In this document: piece by piece, positions 1 through 6,755 of the stretch
How the letters are laid out: the number at the start of each line of letters is the position of its first letter
Numbering within the stretch: position 1 is the first letter of the stretch
Assembly: GCA_045105075.1 (NCBI GenBank)
Contig: JBGCDD010000032.1
Coordinates: 1 to 20,874 of the forward strand
Origin: JBGCDD01 sp045105075
GTDB lineage: Bacteria > Pseudomonadota > Alphaproteobacteria > Rhodobacterales > Rhodobacteraceae
Direction: 5' to 3'
Length of the DNA stretch: 20,874 bases
Translations under genes and position numbers: made by a program
The notes under the pieces: model-generated
What the model was told of the DNA's origin: nothing
The model's database searches: none
What the model saw: only the letters and a program-made list of their open reading frames with translations

Positions 1-1425
1 AAACTCTCCGACATCGAACACACCGCCGCACCCGCCTATGGAATCGTCAATACCATCGAAAACCTTGAGGAAGCCCTAAAACCAACCGTGAATCCAAAAG
101 ACAACGGCAACATCAATGCCCCAACAGACCTCCCGAATAAGGGACAACTGGATGTTGCAACCAACATAAAACCCGTCCTCGCGGTCGTCGGGGACAACAG
201 CTTTGATGCCGATGACCGCGCGCCATTGGTGTTTGACCACAGCTCGGCCATCGATATCCGCAACGGCACCATCGCGATGAGCTTTACCGCCAATCAGCTG
301 TTCACCTATCAGACGTTGTTTTCCAAGGATGCCAGCGGGTACGGCAATGGGCACATCAGCGCATCTGTGAACGAAGTTGGCTCGCTTGTGGTACGTCTTC
401 AGGACACTGAAAACAGCTATTACCTTGAGGTCGATCACGCCATCGATGCCGGGCAAGAGTATGATTTTGCACTCGCTTTCGGCCGTGACGGGGCCGAACT
501 TTACCTTAACGGCGCGCGTGTGGCTTATGACGCCGACATGAAAATGGGCTGGAACACCAACACCGAAGCGCTGATCGTTGGCGCCAATGGCTGGAGCAGC
601 ACGCCCGGCACAACCGACAGCATTCACAGCCATTTCAACGGCACCATTTCCGATGTCGCGATCTATAGCCGACAGCTCACCGGAGAGCAGGTCTTTGGCG
701 ATGACGCCCGCGATGACTTTGCGTATTTCAACCGTTCTATCGAAGACGTGGGCTTTGCGCGCAATTCGGAAGGGGTGGTTGTGACCTCGCCCGTCGCGCG
801 CAACATCGCCGTCGAGCAAGGCGTTGATTTCCTTCAGTTCAACGACATGACCGTGCGTGTGGATACCATTCAGTTTGGATCCGGGCGTGACGACGACATG
901 CGCGGGCGCGACGGGTCTGATGTGTTGTTGGGCCGCGGCGGTGATGATGATCTGCGCGGGTATGACAACGATGATCTGCTGCGCGGCGGCGCTGGCGAAG
1001 ATGATCTGTTCGGCGGCAAAGGCATGGACCGGCTGTTTGGCGAAGACGATGACGACCGATTGTTTGGCGGCGACACCACCGACTTTCTTTATGGAGGCGA
1101 CGGTCACGACGCGCTTTACGGCGACGGTGGCAGCGACCGCTTCTTTGGCGGCCTCGGCGACGACCGAATCTTTGGCAACACCTGGGACGGCAAAGACAAT
1201 GCCGCCAATGATCGGGTCTATTTCGACGGTGAATTCGCTGATTACAGCTTTTCAACCCAAAGCTGGTACGACAGCACGCGCGCCAGCAACCTGTTCCAAC
1301 TGACCGTCACAGATTCAGCCAACGGCGGCTCGGACGGGTTCTATGAAGGCGCAGACCGGTTGATTGAGGTCGATTTTCTGGTGTTCGAAGACCGCACTGT
1401 CACCTTCGACAGCCTGCTGGGATGA
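1..1425 (+). CDS. LamG-like / RTX calcium-binding secreted protein, 5' partial
   Basis: The frame is open from base 1, so the N terminus lies outside the window; 474 residues are visible. An internal ATG at 88 exists, but nothing marks it as the true start. Bases about 235-675 encode a beta-rich module of the LamG/concanavalin A-like type (for example GAELYLNG and the later GTISDVAIYSRQL), a common carbohydrate- or ligand-binding fold in secreted proteins. Bases about 877-1179 encode glycine/aspartate nonapeptide repeats of the GGxGxDxLx type (GGAGEDDLFGG, GGDGHDALYG, GGLGDDRIFG), which fold as a calcium-binding beta roll. The C-terminal tail after the repeats is where type I secretion signals sit in RTX proteins. 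I infer export by a type I system to the surface or medium, perhaps as an adhesin; no catalytic domain is visible. No transporter genes for it are present here. Confidence 0.85.
   Translation, partial: KLSDIEHTAAPAYGIVNTIENLEEALKPTVNPKDNGNINAPTDLPNKGQLDVATNIKPVLAVVGDNSFDADDRAPLVFDHSSAIDIRNGTIAMSFTANQLFTYQTLFSKDASGYGNGHISASVNEVGSLVVRLQDTENSYYLEVDHAIDAGQEYDFALAFGRDGAELYLNGARVAYDADMKMGWNTNTEALIVGANGWSSTPGTTDSIHSHFNGTISDVAIYSRQLTGEQVFGDDARDDFAYFNRSIEDVGFARNSEGVVVTSPVARNIAVEQGVDFLQFNDMTVRVDTIQFGSGRDDDMRGRDGSDVLLGRGGDDDLRGYDNDDLLRGGAGEDDLFGGKGMDRLFGEDDDDRLFGGDTTDFLYGGDGHDALYGDGGSDRFFGGLGDDRIFGNTWDGKDNAANDRVYFDGEFADYSFSTQSWYDSTRASNLFQLTVTDSANGGSDGFYEGADRLIEVDFLVFEDRTVTFDSLLG
877..1179 (+). repeat. 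RTX nonapeptide-coding repeat tract
   Basis: About ten imperfect 27-base units encode GGxGxDxLx-type nonapeptides. The first units are degenerate (GSGRDDDMRG) and the middle ones are closest to consensus (GGAGEDDLF, GGDGHDALY). This is a protein-level repeat: the DNA units diverge and there are no spacers, so it is not a CRISPR or a mobile repeat. Confidence 0.85.
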
Positions 1426-1432
1426 CCCAGGT

Positions 1433-1452
1433 CCTGGCCCAAACGGGCCAGG
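1433..1452. terminator. Hairpin between convergent genes
   Basis: CCTGGCCC, loop AAAC, GGGCCAGG forms a perfect 8-bp stem just past the RTX gene stop and before the end of the opposing lactonase-like gene. There is no T-run on either side, so it is a candidate two-way terminator or mRNA 3' end rather than a textbook intrinsic terminator. Confidence 0.5.
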
Positions 1453-1462
1453 GTCCGCCGGA

Positions 1463-2239
1463 TCAGGCCAGTTTCCAAACAAAGCCGCTGTGCCCAAAGG
1501 TGGGAAAACGCTGTGTCACCAAAGGATCATGCCCCGGGATCACCCGTGCCGGGGCTTGAGCCAAATCGACAATCTGCTTGAACCCCAATTGCATGTCTTC
1601 GCGGTCAACAACGATAGGGAACAGTTTGCCCGCCTCAAAATTCTCGTAATAGTGCGAGGCGTCCGAAGCAAGACAGAACGGCCCCTGATCCGTCATCACC
1701 CGCACCACCTGAAGCCCGCGTGAATGCCCGCCAACACGGTGCACGCTGACACCTGGTGCCACCTGGCCATCGCCATTGTGAAAAACCACGCGGCCGGAAT
1801 AAACGTGGCGCACCATGTCGCACACATGTTCGGCGGTGAACGGCGCACGCAACTCGCCAGAACACATGCAAGCCCCTGTTGCAAAGGCCATTTCTGTCTC
1901 TTGCAGATGGAACTGCGCATAGGGATATCGCTCGAGACCTCCGGCATGATCATAGTGCAAATGCGTGATGATCACGGTATCTACGGTGTCGGGATCCAAT
2001 TGCAGGGCCGCCAAAGAAGCAGCAGGATCGCGCAATATCGGCCGCCCCCTACGCGCGCCCTCTTTGGCGTCATATCCAGTATCAACTACGATACAGCGCC
2101 CTGCCCGTTCGAGCACCCAGATGAAGTAATCCATCCCATGCGGTGCCGCCGGGTGGTCATCATCTAAAAAGCTGTCAGAACGGGTGCGCGTGTTGCGTTC
2201 GGCGTATTTGAGGGCGTAAATCGTCCAGGTATCGCTCAT
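1463..2239 (-). CDS. MBL-fold metallohydrolase, N-acyl homoserine lactonase-like
   Basis: The product is 258 residues from the ATG at 2239, which has an AGGAG ribosome site nine bases upstream; a longer reading to 2281 lacks such a site. The metal motif HLHYDHAGG gives H93, H95, D97 and H98. Further ligands are H172 (GGHSRG), D193 (ASDASH) and H237 (PGHDPL), so the full dinuclear zinc set of the metallo-beta-lactamase fold is present. Size and motif spacing fit the AHL-lactonase-like group (AttM/AhlD type), which opens the lactone ring of quorum-sensing signals. Relatives also act on other lactones or esters, so the substrate is unproven. No signal peptide is seen, so it is probably cytoplasmic. 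It follows glpU by 84 bases on the same strand and may be the last gene of the glycerol transport operon, although no role in glycerol uptake is known for this family. Confidence 0.85.
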   Translation of the reverse strand: MSDTWTIYALKYAERNTRTRSDSFLDDDHPAAPHGMDYFIWVLERAGRCIVVDTGYDAKEGARRGRPILRDPAASLAALQLDPDTVDTVIITHLHYDHAGGLERYPYAQFHLQETEMAFATGACMCSGELRAPFTAEHVCDMVRHVYSGRVVFHNGDGQVAPGVSVHRVGGHSRGLQVVRVMTDQGPFCLASDASHYYENFEAGKLFPIVVDREDMQLGFKQIVDLAQAPARVIPGHDPLVTQRFPTFGHSGFVWKLA

Positions 2240-2323
2240 CTTTTGCGTCTCCTGTGCTATGTTTGTGGGCAAACCTGTCACATCTGATCAACTTTGCCAA
2301 CAACTTATACGTTAATGTATGCG

Positions 2324-2746
2324 TTACACCTTCCAAAAACAAAACGTGCCCCAACCCAGCGCCAAAGCCAACGGTGCCCAGAGCGGCGTGCCGACAAGCC
2401 CGAGCCACGCCAGAAATATGTAAGCCGTGCCCAAAAGCGTTATGAACAGCCGGTCGCCGCGCGTTGTGGTCAGGCCCAAAACGCCGTCACGTTCCGCGCC
2501 GCCGGGGTTGCGAAATTCCAGAACGGCCATCACGCCAATACAGCTGAAGATAAACACAAACACCGCCAGCGTTGCACGCGTCCAGGCCATCCAGAACCCG
2601 GCGAACATTGGATTGGTCCACCATTTCGCCCAGGTCAGAACCTCGACCTTTGGCTTACTGACATTGCCCCAACCTGCCTGCTGCGCCCAGGCCAGCGCCG
2701 GGATCAGGCCCAGCGCCAGCGCGATGTAAACCGCGCGCCGCATCAT
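2324..2746 (-). CDS. glpU: GlpU-like small membrane protein (DUF2160 type)
   Basis: The 140-residue protein begins with a hydrophobic segment that looks like a signal anchor or cleavable leader (residues about 5-21, ending AWAQQ). Three more membrane segments follow at about 59-77, 100-118 and 121-138. Size, position directly after the second permease gene and the transporter context match GlpU of the Rhizobium-type glycerol ABC system, a conserved protein of unknown role. Its ATG overlaps the glpQ stop as ATGA, with a second ATG right behind it, so translation is probably coupled. It lacks ATPase or EAA-loop motifs and is therefore an accessory subunit rather than a permease. The identification depends largely on context. 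Confidence 0.75.
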   Translation of the reverse strand: MMRRAVYIALALGLIPALAWAQQAGWGNVSKPKVEVLTWAKWWTNPMFAGFWMAWTRATLAVFVFIFSCIGVMAVLEFRNPGGAERDGVLGLTTTRGDRLFITLLGTAYIFLAWLGLVGTPLWAPLALALGWGTFCFWKV

Positions 2747-3540
2747 ACCCGCCCCAGGGCAAAGCCCTTGGCGATGTAGTTGCGCACAAAGTAAATCACG
2801 ATCGCACCCGGGATGATGGTCAGCACGCCCGCCGCTGCCAAAAGGCCCAGCTCGTACCCCGCGCTTGAGGTCGTGCGTGTCATGATCGCCGCAATCGGTT
2901 TGGCCTCAACCGCCGTCAGCGTTTTGGCCAGCAGCAATTCAACCCATGAGAACATGAAACAGAAGAACGCCGCGACCCCGATGCCCGCCTTGATCGTTGG
3001 CACAAAGATCTTCATGAAAAACGCCGGGAAGGAATAGCCATCGACATAAGCGGTTTCGTCCAGCTCCTTGGGCACGCCCGACATGAAACCTTCCAAAATC
3101 CACACCGCCAGCGGGATGTTGAAAAGGCAATGTGCCAGCGCCACCGCCAGATGCGTGTCAAACAGGCCCACCGCCGAATAAAGCTGAAAGAACGGCAGCG
3201 CGAACACCGCCGCCGGCGCCATCCGGTTGGTCAAAAGCCAGAAGAACAGATGCTTGTCGCCCATGAACCGATAGCGCGAAAACGCATAGGCTGCGGGCAA
3301 AGCAGCCGCCAGCGAGATCACCGTGTTCAGCGACACATAGAAGATCGAGTTCAGATAACCCCAATACCACGTCGGGTCGGTCAGGATCGTGCGGTAGCTT
3401 TCAAACGTCCATTGCTGGGGAAACAGGGAAAACCCGCCCAGAATCTCATTTGTGGTTTTGAAACTCATCGCCACCAGCCAATAAATCGGCAGCATCAGGA
3501 ACAGGATGTAGATGATGGGAACCAGCGCGCGCAGTTTCAT
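2743..3540 (-). CDS. glpQ: Glycerol ABC transporter permease GlpQ
   Basis: This is a 265-residue inner-membrane permease of the MalG-like family with about six hydrophobic segments, the first at residues 7-26. The EAA loop that docks on the ATPase is seen at about 159-181, with the core ELDETAYVDGYSF and a terminal IFVP. It would pair with GlpP to form the translocation channel. The start codon overlaps the glpP stop by four bases (ATGA) and its own stop overlaps glpU in the same way, so P, Q and U are tightly coupled. The glycerol specificity comes from the whole cluster (binding protein, two unequal ATPases, GlpU, and divergent glpR-glpD) rather than from this sequence alone. Confidence 0.85.
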   Translation of the reverse strand: MKLRALVPIIYILFLMLPIYWLVAMSFKTTNEILGGFSLFPQQWTFESYRTILTDPTWYWGYLNSIFYVSLNTVISLAAALPAAYAFSRYRFMGDKHLFFWLLTNRMAPAAVFALPFFQLYSAVGLFDTHLAVALAHCLFNIPLAVWILEGFMSGVPKELDETAYVDGYSFPAFFMKIFVPTIKAGIGVAAFFCFMFSWVELLLAKTLTAVEAKPIAAIMTRTTSSAGYELGLLAAAGVLTIIPGAIVIYFVRNYIAKGFALGRV

Positions 3541-4397
3541 TCTTCGTCCTTCGTCATGATGGTGTAGAACAGCCAGCTGACCAGCAGCGTGAAGGCGAAG
3601 TAAATCAACGACATCGCCGCCGCATTGCTCAGCTCAAACTGGCCCAGCGCAACCTTCACCAGATCAATGCTCAGCAAGGTGGTCGAGTTGCCCGGCCCCC
3701 CGCCCGTCAGCACGAAAACCTCGGTGTAGATGTTGAAACTGTCCATAAATCGCAAAAGGATCGCGATGGTCAGCACCCGCTTCATTTTCGGCAACTGGAT
3801 ATAGCGGAACACCGACCAGTTGCTGGCCCCGTCGATTTTGGCGGCCTGATAATATGCCTCGGGGATGGAAATCAGCCCGGCATAGGCCAGCAAAACCACC
3901 AGCGACGTCCAGTGCCACACATCCATAATGATGATCGTGATCCACGCGGCCGTCGCGCTTTGGGTCATGTTGTATTCAATGCCCAGCGTCGTGTTCAGCG
4001 TATAGCCCAGCAACCCGATGTCGGGCAGCGTAAAGATGTTCCACATCGCCCCAACCACGTTCCACGGGATCAACAGCGGCAGCGCCATCAACACCAGACA
4101 CACCGAAACCCAAGGCCCCGAGCGCGGCATCGCCAGTGCAATCATCACTCCCAGCGGAATTTCGATCGCCAGAATGGTCAGTGTGAACAGGATCTGACGC
4201 CCCAGCGCCGCGTGAAACCGGTCCGAGCGCAGCACATTTTCGAACCAGTCCATGCCCTGCCAGAAGAACAGGTTGTTGCCGAACGTCTCTTGCACCGAGT
4301 AATTGACCACTGTCATCAGCGGGATCAGCGCGTTGAACGCCACCAGCAACAACACCGGCAAAACAAAGAGCCATGCCCGTTGGTTTTCGGTTTTCAT
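3537..4397 (-). CDS. glpP: Glycerol ABC transporter permease GlpP
   Basis: This is a 286-residue permease of the MalF/UgpA-like family. A first membrane segment lies at residues about 9-30, with further segments near 68-90, 98-120, 151-173, 208-228 and 262-281. The EAA loop at about 180-203 is well conserved (EAYYQAAKIDGAS, then IQLP). It is the partner of GlpQ. The ATG at 4397 has only a weak purine stretch upstream, but it overlaps the stop of a short upstream reading frame as ATGA. Translation may therefore depend on ribosomes arriving from upstream. The 103-base gap to glpT is the only loose junction between glpS and glpU, and it holds the 27-bp repeats described separately. Confidence 0.87.
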   Translation of the reverse strand: MKTENQRAWLFVLPVLLLVAFNALIPLMTVVNYSVQETFGNNLFFWQGMDWFENVLRSDRFHAALGRQILFTLTILAIEIPLGVMIALAMPRSGPWVSVCLVLMALPLLIPWNVVGAMWNIFTLPDIGLLGYTLNTTLGIEYNMTQSATAAWITIIIMDVWHWTSLVVLLAYAGLISIPEAYYQAAKIDGASNWSVFRYIQLPKMKRVLTIAILLRFMDSFNIYTEVFVLTGGGPGNSTTLLSIDLVKVALGQFELSNAAAMSLIYFAFTLLVSWLFYTIMTKDEE

Positions 4398-4504
4398 GTC
4401 GTGGCCCCCGCTGCGGTGTTTTGAACCACGCCTGTGTCATTTGCTGTCACGACCGCGCCTCCGTCATACCCTCTCATGACCGCGCCTCCGTCGTAACCCC
4501 TCAT
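4394..4504 (-). CDS. Possible 36-residue micro-ORF linking glpT to glpP
   Basis: This frame is open from an ATG at 4504 to a TGA at 4394-4396. The ATG overlaps the glpT stop (ATGA) and the TGA overlaps the glpP start (ATGA). A strong GGAGG sits seven bases before its ATG, inside the glpT tail. The peptide starts with MRGYDGGAV twice in tandem and ends with 18 residues of unrelated, threonine/alanine-rich sequence. It has no membrane segment or known motif. It may be a real small protein, or a leader whose translation simply hands ribosomes from glpT to glpP. The ATGA joints at both ends match those at P/Q and Q/U, which argues that it is translated. I know of no described protein like it. Confidence 0.45.
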   Translation of the reverse strand: MRGYDGGAVMRGYDGGAVVTANDTGVVQNTAAGATT

Positions 4505-4520
4505 GACCGCGCCTCCGTCG
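4440..4520 (-). repeat. Three tandem 27-bp repeats at the glpT-glpP junction
   Basis: Three adjoining 27-base units lie at 4520-4494, 4493-4467 and 4466-4440 (minus strand). They share the core GACGGAGGCGCGGTCRTGA. The first unit is the end of the glpT coding sequence. Each unit carries GGAGG seven bases before an ATG or GTG, so the repeat multiplies a ribosome site plus start codon. The array looks like tandem duplication of the glpT tail. Because 27 is a multiple of three, the short frame across it stays open. Confidence 0.9.
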
Positions 4521-5574
4521 CGAGCCAATCATCGGCGTAAAGCCGCGTCTGGTGCGGCTCGAACGCCAGATGAACTTCGGTGCCCGTTTCCGGAGGTGCG
4601 CCGTCGATGATCGCGTTGACAACCGTCTCGCCAGCCATTGCCTCGACCACGGTGTGACGCCCGATATCCGCAGCCTTGCGCACAATCGCGGGAATGCCAG
4701 CATCGCTCAGGCGCACATATTCCGGTCGAACGCCGATTTCGGTTTTGCTACCGGTGGTGGTGATCGCGCCTTCCAGCTCGATCCCCTGACCGCGAAACTG
4801 CGCCTGTCCGCCGTTCACATCGCAGGGCAACACGTTCATACCGGGCGAGCCGATGAAATGGCCCACAAAGGTGTGTTGCGGGCGCTCAAACAGATCCACG
4901 GGCGAGCCAATTTGCACAATCACCCCGTCCTGCATCACCACCACCTGATCGGCGAAGGTCAACGCTTCGGTCTGGTCATGGGTGACGTAAATCATCGTCA
5001 CCGCGATCTTGTGATGCAGCTCTTTCAGCTTGGACCGCAGCTTCCACTTCAGCGCCGGGTCAATCACGGTCAGCGGTTCGTCAAACATGATGACATTCAC
5101 ATCATCGCGCACCAACCCCCGCCCCATCGAGATCTTTTGCTTGTTGTCCGGCGTCAGGTTCGACGCACGGGTTTGCAAGCGATCCTCAAGCTCAAGCATC
5201 ACGGCAATCTCGCGTACACGCGCATCAACCCGCGCCGCATCCACCCCGCGATTGCGCAGCGGAAAGGCCAGATTGTCGTAAACCGTCATCGTGTCATAGA
5301 TCACCGGAAACTGAAAAACCTGCGCGATGTTGCGCTGATCGGGTGGTAGGTTGGTGACGTCCTTGCCATCAAACAGCACCCGCCCGTCGCTGGGGGTCAG
5401 CAATCCAGAAATAATGTTGAGCAGCGTGGATTTCCCGCAACCCGAAGGCCCCAACAGCGCATAAGCCCCCCCGTCGGTCCAATCCAGATCGATCTGTTTC
5501 AGCGCAAAGTCATCCGGCCCCGAGGGCGCAGACATGTAGGAATGGCGCAACTTGTCCAGCGTGATCTTAGCCAT
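4501..5574 (-). CDS. glpT: Glycerol ABC transporter ATPase GlpT (degenerate signature motif)
   Basis: This is a 357-residue ABC ATPase with a C-terminal MalK/UgpC-like regulatory (TOBE) region. The canonical elements are Walker A GPSGCGKST (42-50), Q-loop Q88, Walker B IMFDEP with E166, and switch histidine H199 in VTHDQTEA. The signature that should read LSGGQ reads LTPDN (140-144), followed by KQKISMGRG. The D-loop is TVID (169-172) instead of a SALD-like sequence. GlpT should therefore bind and hydrolyse ATP with its own Walker and switch residues but offers a poor signature to its partner. Its ATG overlaps the end of glpS by eight bases. Not to be confused with the glycerol-3-phosphate antiporter, also called GlpT, of enterobacteria. 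Confidence 0.87.
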   Translation of the reverse strand: MAKITLDKLRHSYMSAPSGPDDFALKQIDLDWTDGGAYALLGPSGCGKSTLLNIISGLLTPSDGRVLFDGKDVTNLPPDQRNIAQVFQFPVIYDTMTVYDNLAFPLRNRGVDAARVDARVREIAVMLELEDRLQTRASNLTPDNKQKISMGRGLVRDDVNVIMFDEPLTVIDPALKWKLRSKLKELHHKIAVTMIYVTHDQTEALTFADQVVVMQDGVIVQIGSPVDLFERPQHTFVGHFIGSPGMNVLPCDVNGGQAQFRGQGIELEGAITTTGSKTEIGVRPEYVRLSDAGIPAIVRKAADIGRHTVVEAMAGETVVNAIIDGAPPETGTEVHLAFEPHQTRLYADDWLATEARS

Positions 5575-6646
5575 TTGCCGCCCCCTTAGCCGCCAAAGCC
5601 CCGTCGGGCGCGAAATAAAAACACTGCTCGGGGATCATGTGAAACGCGTGGCGCGCCCCAATTTCATAAGGGTGGATCCCGGCCGAGGTCGACACCCACA
5701 TGCCAGTCTCAATCTCAAAATGCGCCACGCTTTCCGACCCGCTCAATTCGGTGATCTGCACCGTGCCCTCCATCGCGACCGACGCGGCGCGCGGCGGGGT
5801 TGGCGTCACATGGTGCGGGCGAATGCCAACGGTATACTCGCCATCCGGCAGCGCCGCCGCCGCCCCTGCGTCCCAGCTGAGCCCTGTGCCAAGGTGCATC
5901 TGCCCGCCCGATTTGCGCACCGGCGCCAGATTGATCGGCGGGTCGGAAAACACCGCCGCCGCGTTCAGATTGGCAGGTGTGCGGTAAATCGTCGGGGTCG
6001 GGCCAAATTGGGTCAGCCGGCCTTCGTGGATCAACCCGGTATTGCCGCCCAGCAGCAACGCCTCGGTCGGCTCAGACGTGGCATAAACCACCACGGTGCC
6101 GCGCCCAGCCAGCAGGTCAGGCAGTTGTTCGCGCAATTCCTCGCGCAGTTTGTAATCAAGGTTGGCCAGCGGCTCATCGAGGAAAATCGCACGGCTTTCT
6201 TTGACAATTGCACGCGCCAAGGCGGTACGTTGCTGTTGCCCGCCCGACAACTCATCAGGACGGCGATGCAGCATCGGGCCCAGTTGCAGGATGTTGGCGG
6301 CCTCCTCGACACGCCCGGCAATTTCGGATTTCGCCACACCTGCCACCCGCAAAGGCGAGGCGATGTTTTCGAACACGCTCATATGCGGATAATTGACGAA
6401 AAACTGATGCACCAAAGAGATGTTGCGCTTTTGCGGCGACAGCCCGGTCACATCAACTCCGTCAGCCCAAAGCGTGCCAGTTGTGGGCCGCTCGAGCCCC
6501 GCCATCAGCTTGATCAGCGTGCTTTTGCCTGCATTCGTGGCGCCCAGCAGGATGTTGAACACTCCGGGTTCCAGCACCAACGATGTGTCGTGGATGTGGA
6601 TCTCGGCGCCGACCCTTTTGGTGATTTGCTTTAGTTCGAGTGCCAT
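5567..6646 (-). CDS. glpS: Glycerol ABC transporter ATPase GlpS (switch histidine missing)
   Basis: This is a 359-residue ABC ATPase with a C-terminal TOBE-like region. It has Walker A GATNAGKST (35-43), Q-loop Q81, a perfect signature LSGGQQQR (133-140), Walker B IFLDEP with E158, and D-loop ANLD. The switch region reads YATSEPTEA, so serine 191 stands where the catalytic histidine of THDQ is expected. GlpS thus supplies a good signature but lacks a key hydrolysis residue, the mirror image of GlpT. This strongly suggests an obligate GlpS-GlpT heterodimer. The ATG at 6646 follows an AAGGTGG ribosome site. A 109-base gap with a strong hairpin separates it from glpV. Confidence 0.87.
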   Translation of the reverse strand: MALELKQITKRVGAEIHIHDTSLVLEPGVFNILLGATNAGKSTLIKLMAGLERPTTGTLWADGVDVTGLSPQKRNISLVHQFFVNYPHMSVFENIASPLRVAGVAKSEIAGRVEEAANILQLGPMLHRRPDELSGGQQQRTALARAIVKESRAIFLDEPLANLDYKLREELREQLPDLLAGRGTVVVYATSEPTEALLLGGNTGLIHEGRLTQFGPTPTIYRTPANLNAAAVFSDPPINLAPVRKSGGQMHLGTGLSWDAGAAAALPDGEYTVGIRPHHVTPTPPRAASVAMEGTVQITELSGSESVAHFEIETGMWVSTSAGIHPYEIGARHAFHMIPEQCFYFAPDGALAAKGAANG

Positions 6647-6717
6647 GTGCCACCTTGCGACGGCGCAAAATGGCCCGCCACCGGGTCAATCCCGTTTTTC
6701 ATGTTGGATGAAAGGAA

Positions 6718-6740
6718 CCGGGGCGCACGCGGCGCCCCGG
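6718..6740 (-). other. Hairpin between glpV and glpS
   Basis: A perfect 9-bp stem (CCGGGGCGC / GCGCCCCGG) with a five-base loop lies 15 bases past the glpV stop. It has no proper T-run on the minus strand, so it is better read as an mRNA 3'-end stabiliser or partial attenuator than a full terminator. Such a hairpin after a binding-protein gene usually keeps binding protein in excess over the membrane complex. Confidence 0.6.
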
Positions 6741-6755
6741 ACCAATTGTCAGGCC

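Noticed and set aside
76..1107. A long minus-strand open frame (343 residues) opposite the RTX gene.
   Set aside because: It is antisense to clear LamG and RTX repeats; its alanine/isoleucine-rich repeats mirror the RTX DNA and it shows no domain.
2240..2323. A separate promoter before the lactonase-like gene (TATAAG near 2310).
   Set aside because: No -35 hexamer lies at a suitable distance; the TTGGAA upstream is 21 bases away, so evidence is too weak to call.
3912..4424. Plus-strand open frame opposite glpP.
   Set aside because: It is rich in arginine, histidine and glutamine as expected from the reverse complement of membrane-protein codons; glpP is certain.
4440..4520. The 27-bp repeats as a short CRISPR array.
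   Set aside because: Units adjoin without spacers, are derived from glpT coding sequence and have no cas genes nearby.
5567..6646. Sequencing error or frameshift as the cause of the missing GlpS histidine.
   Set aside because: The frame and flanking residues (VVVYAT before, EPTEALLLG after) are intact, and the defect complements the one in GlpT, so it looks inherited.
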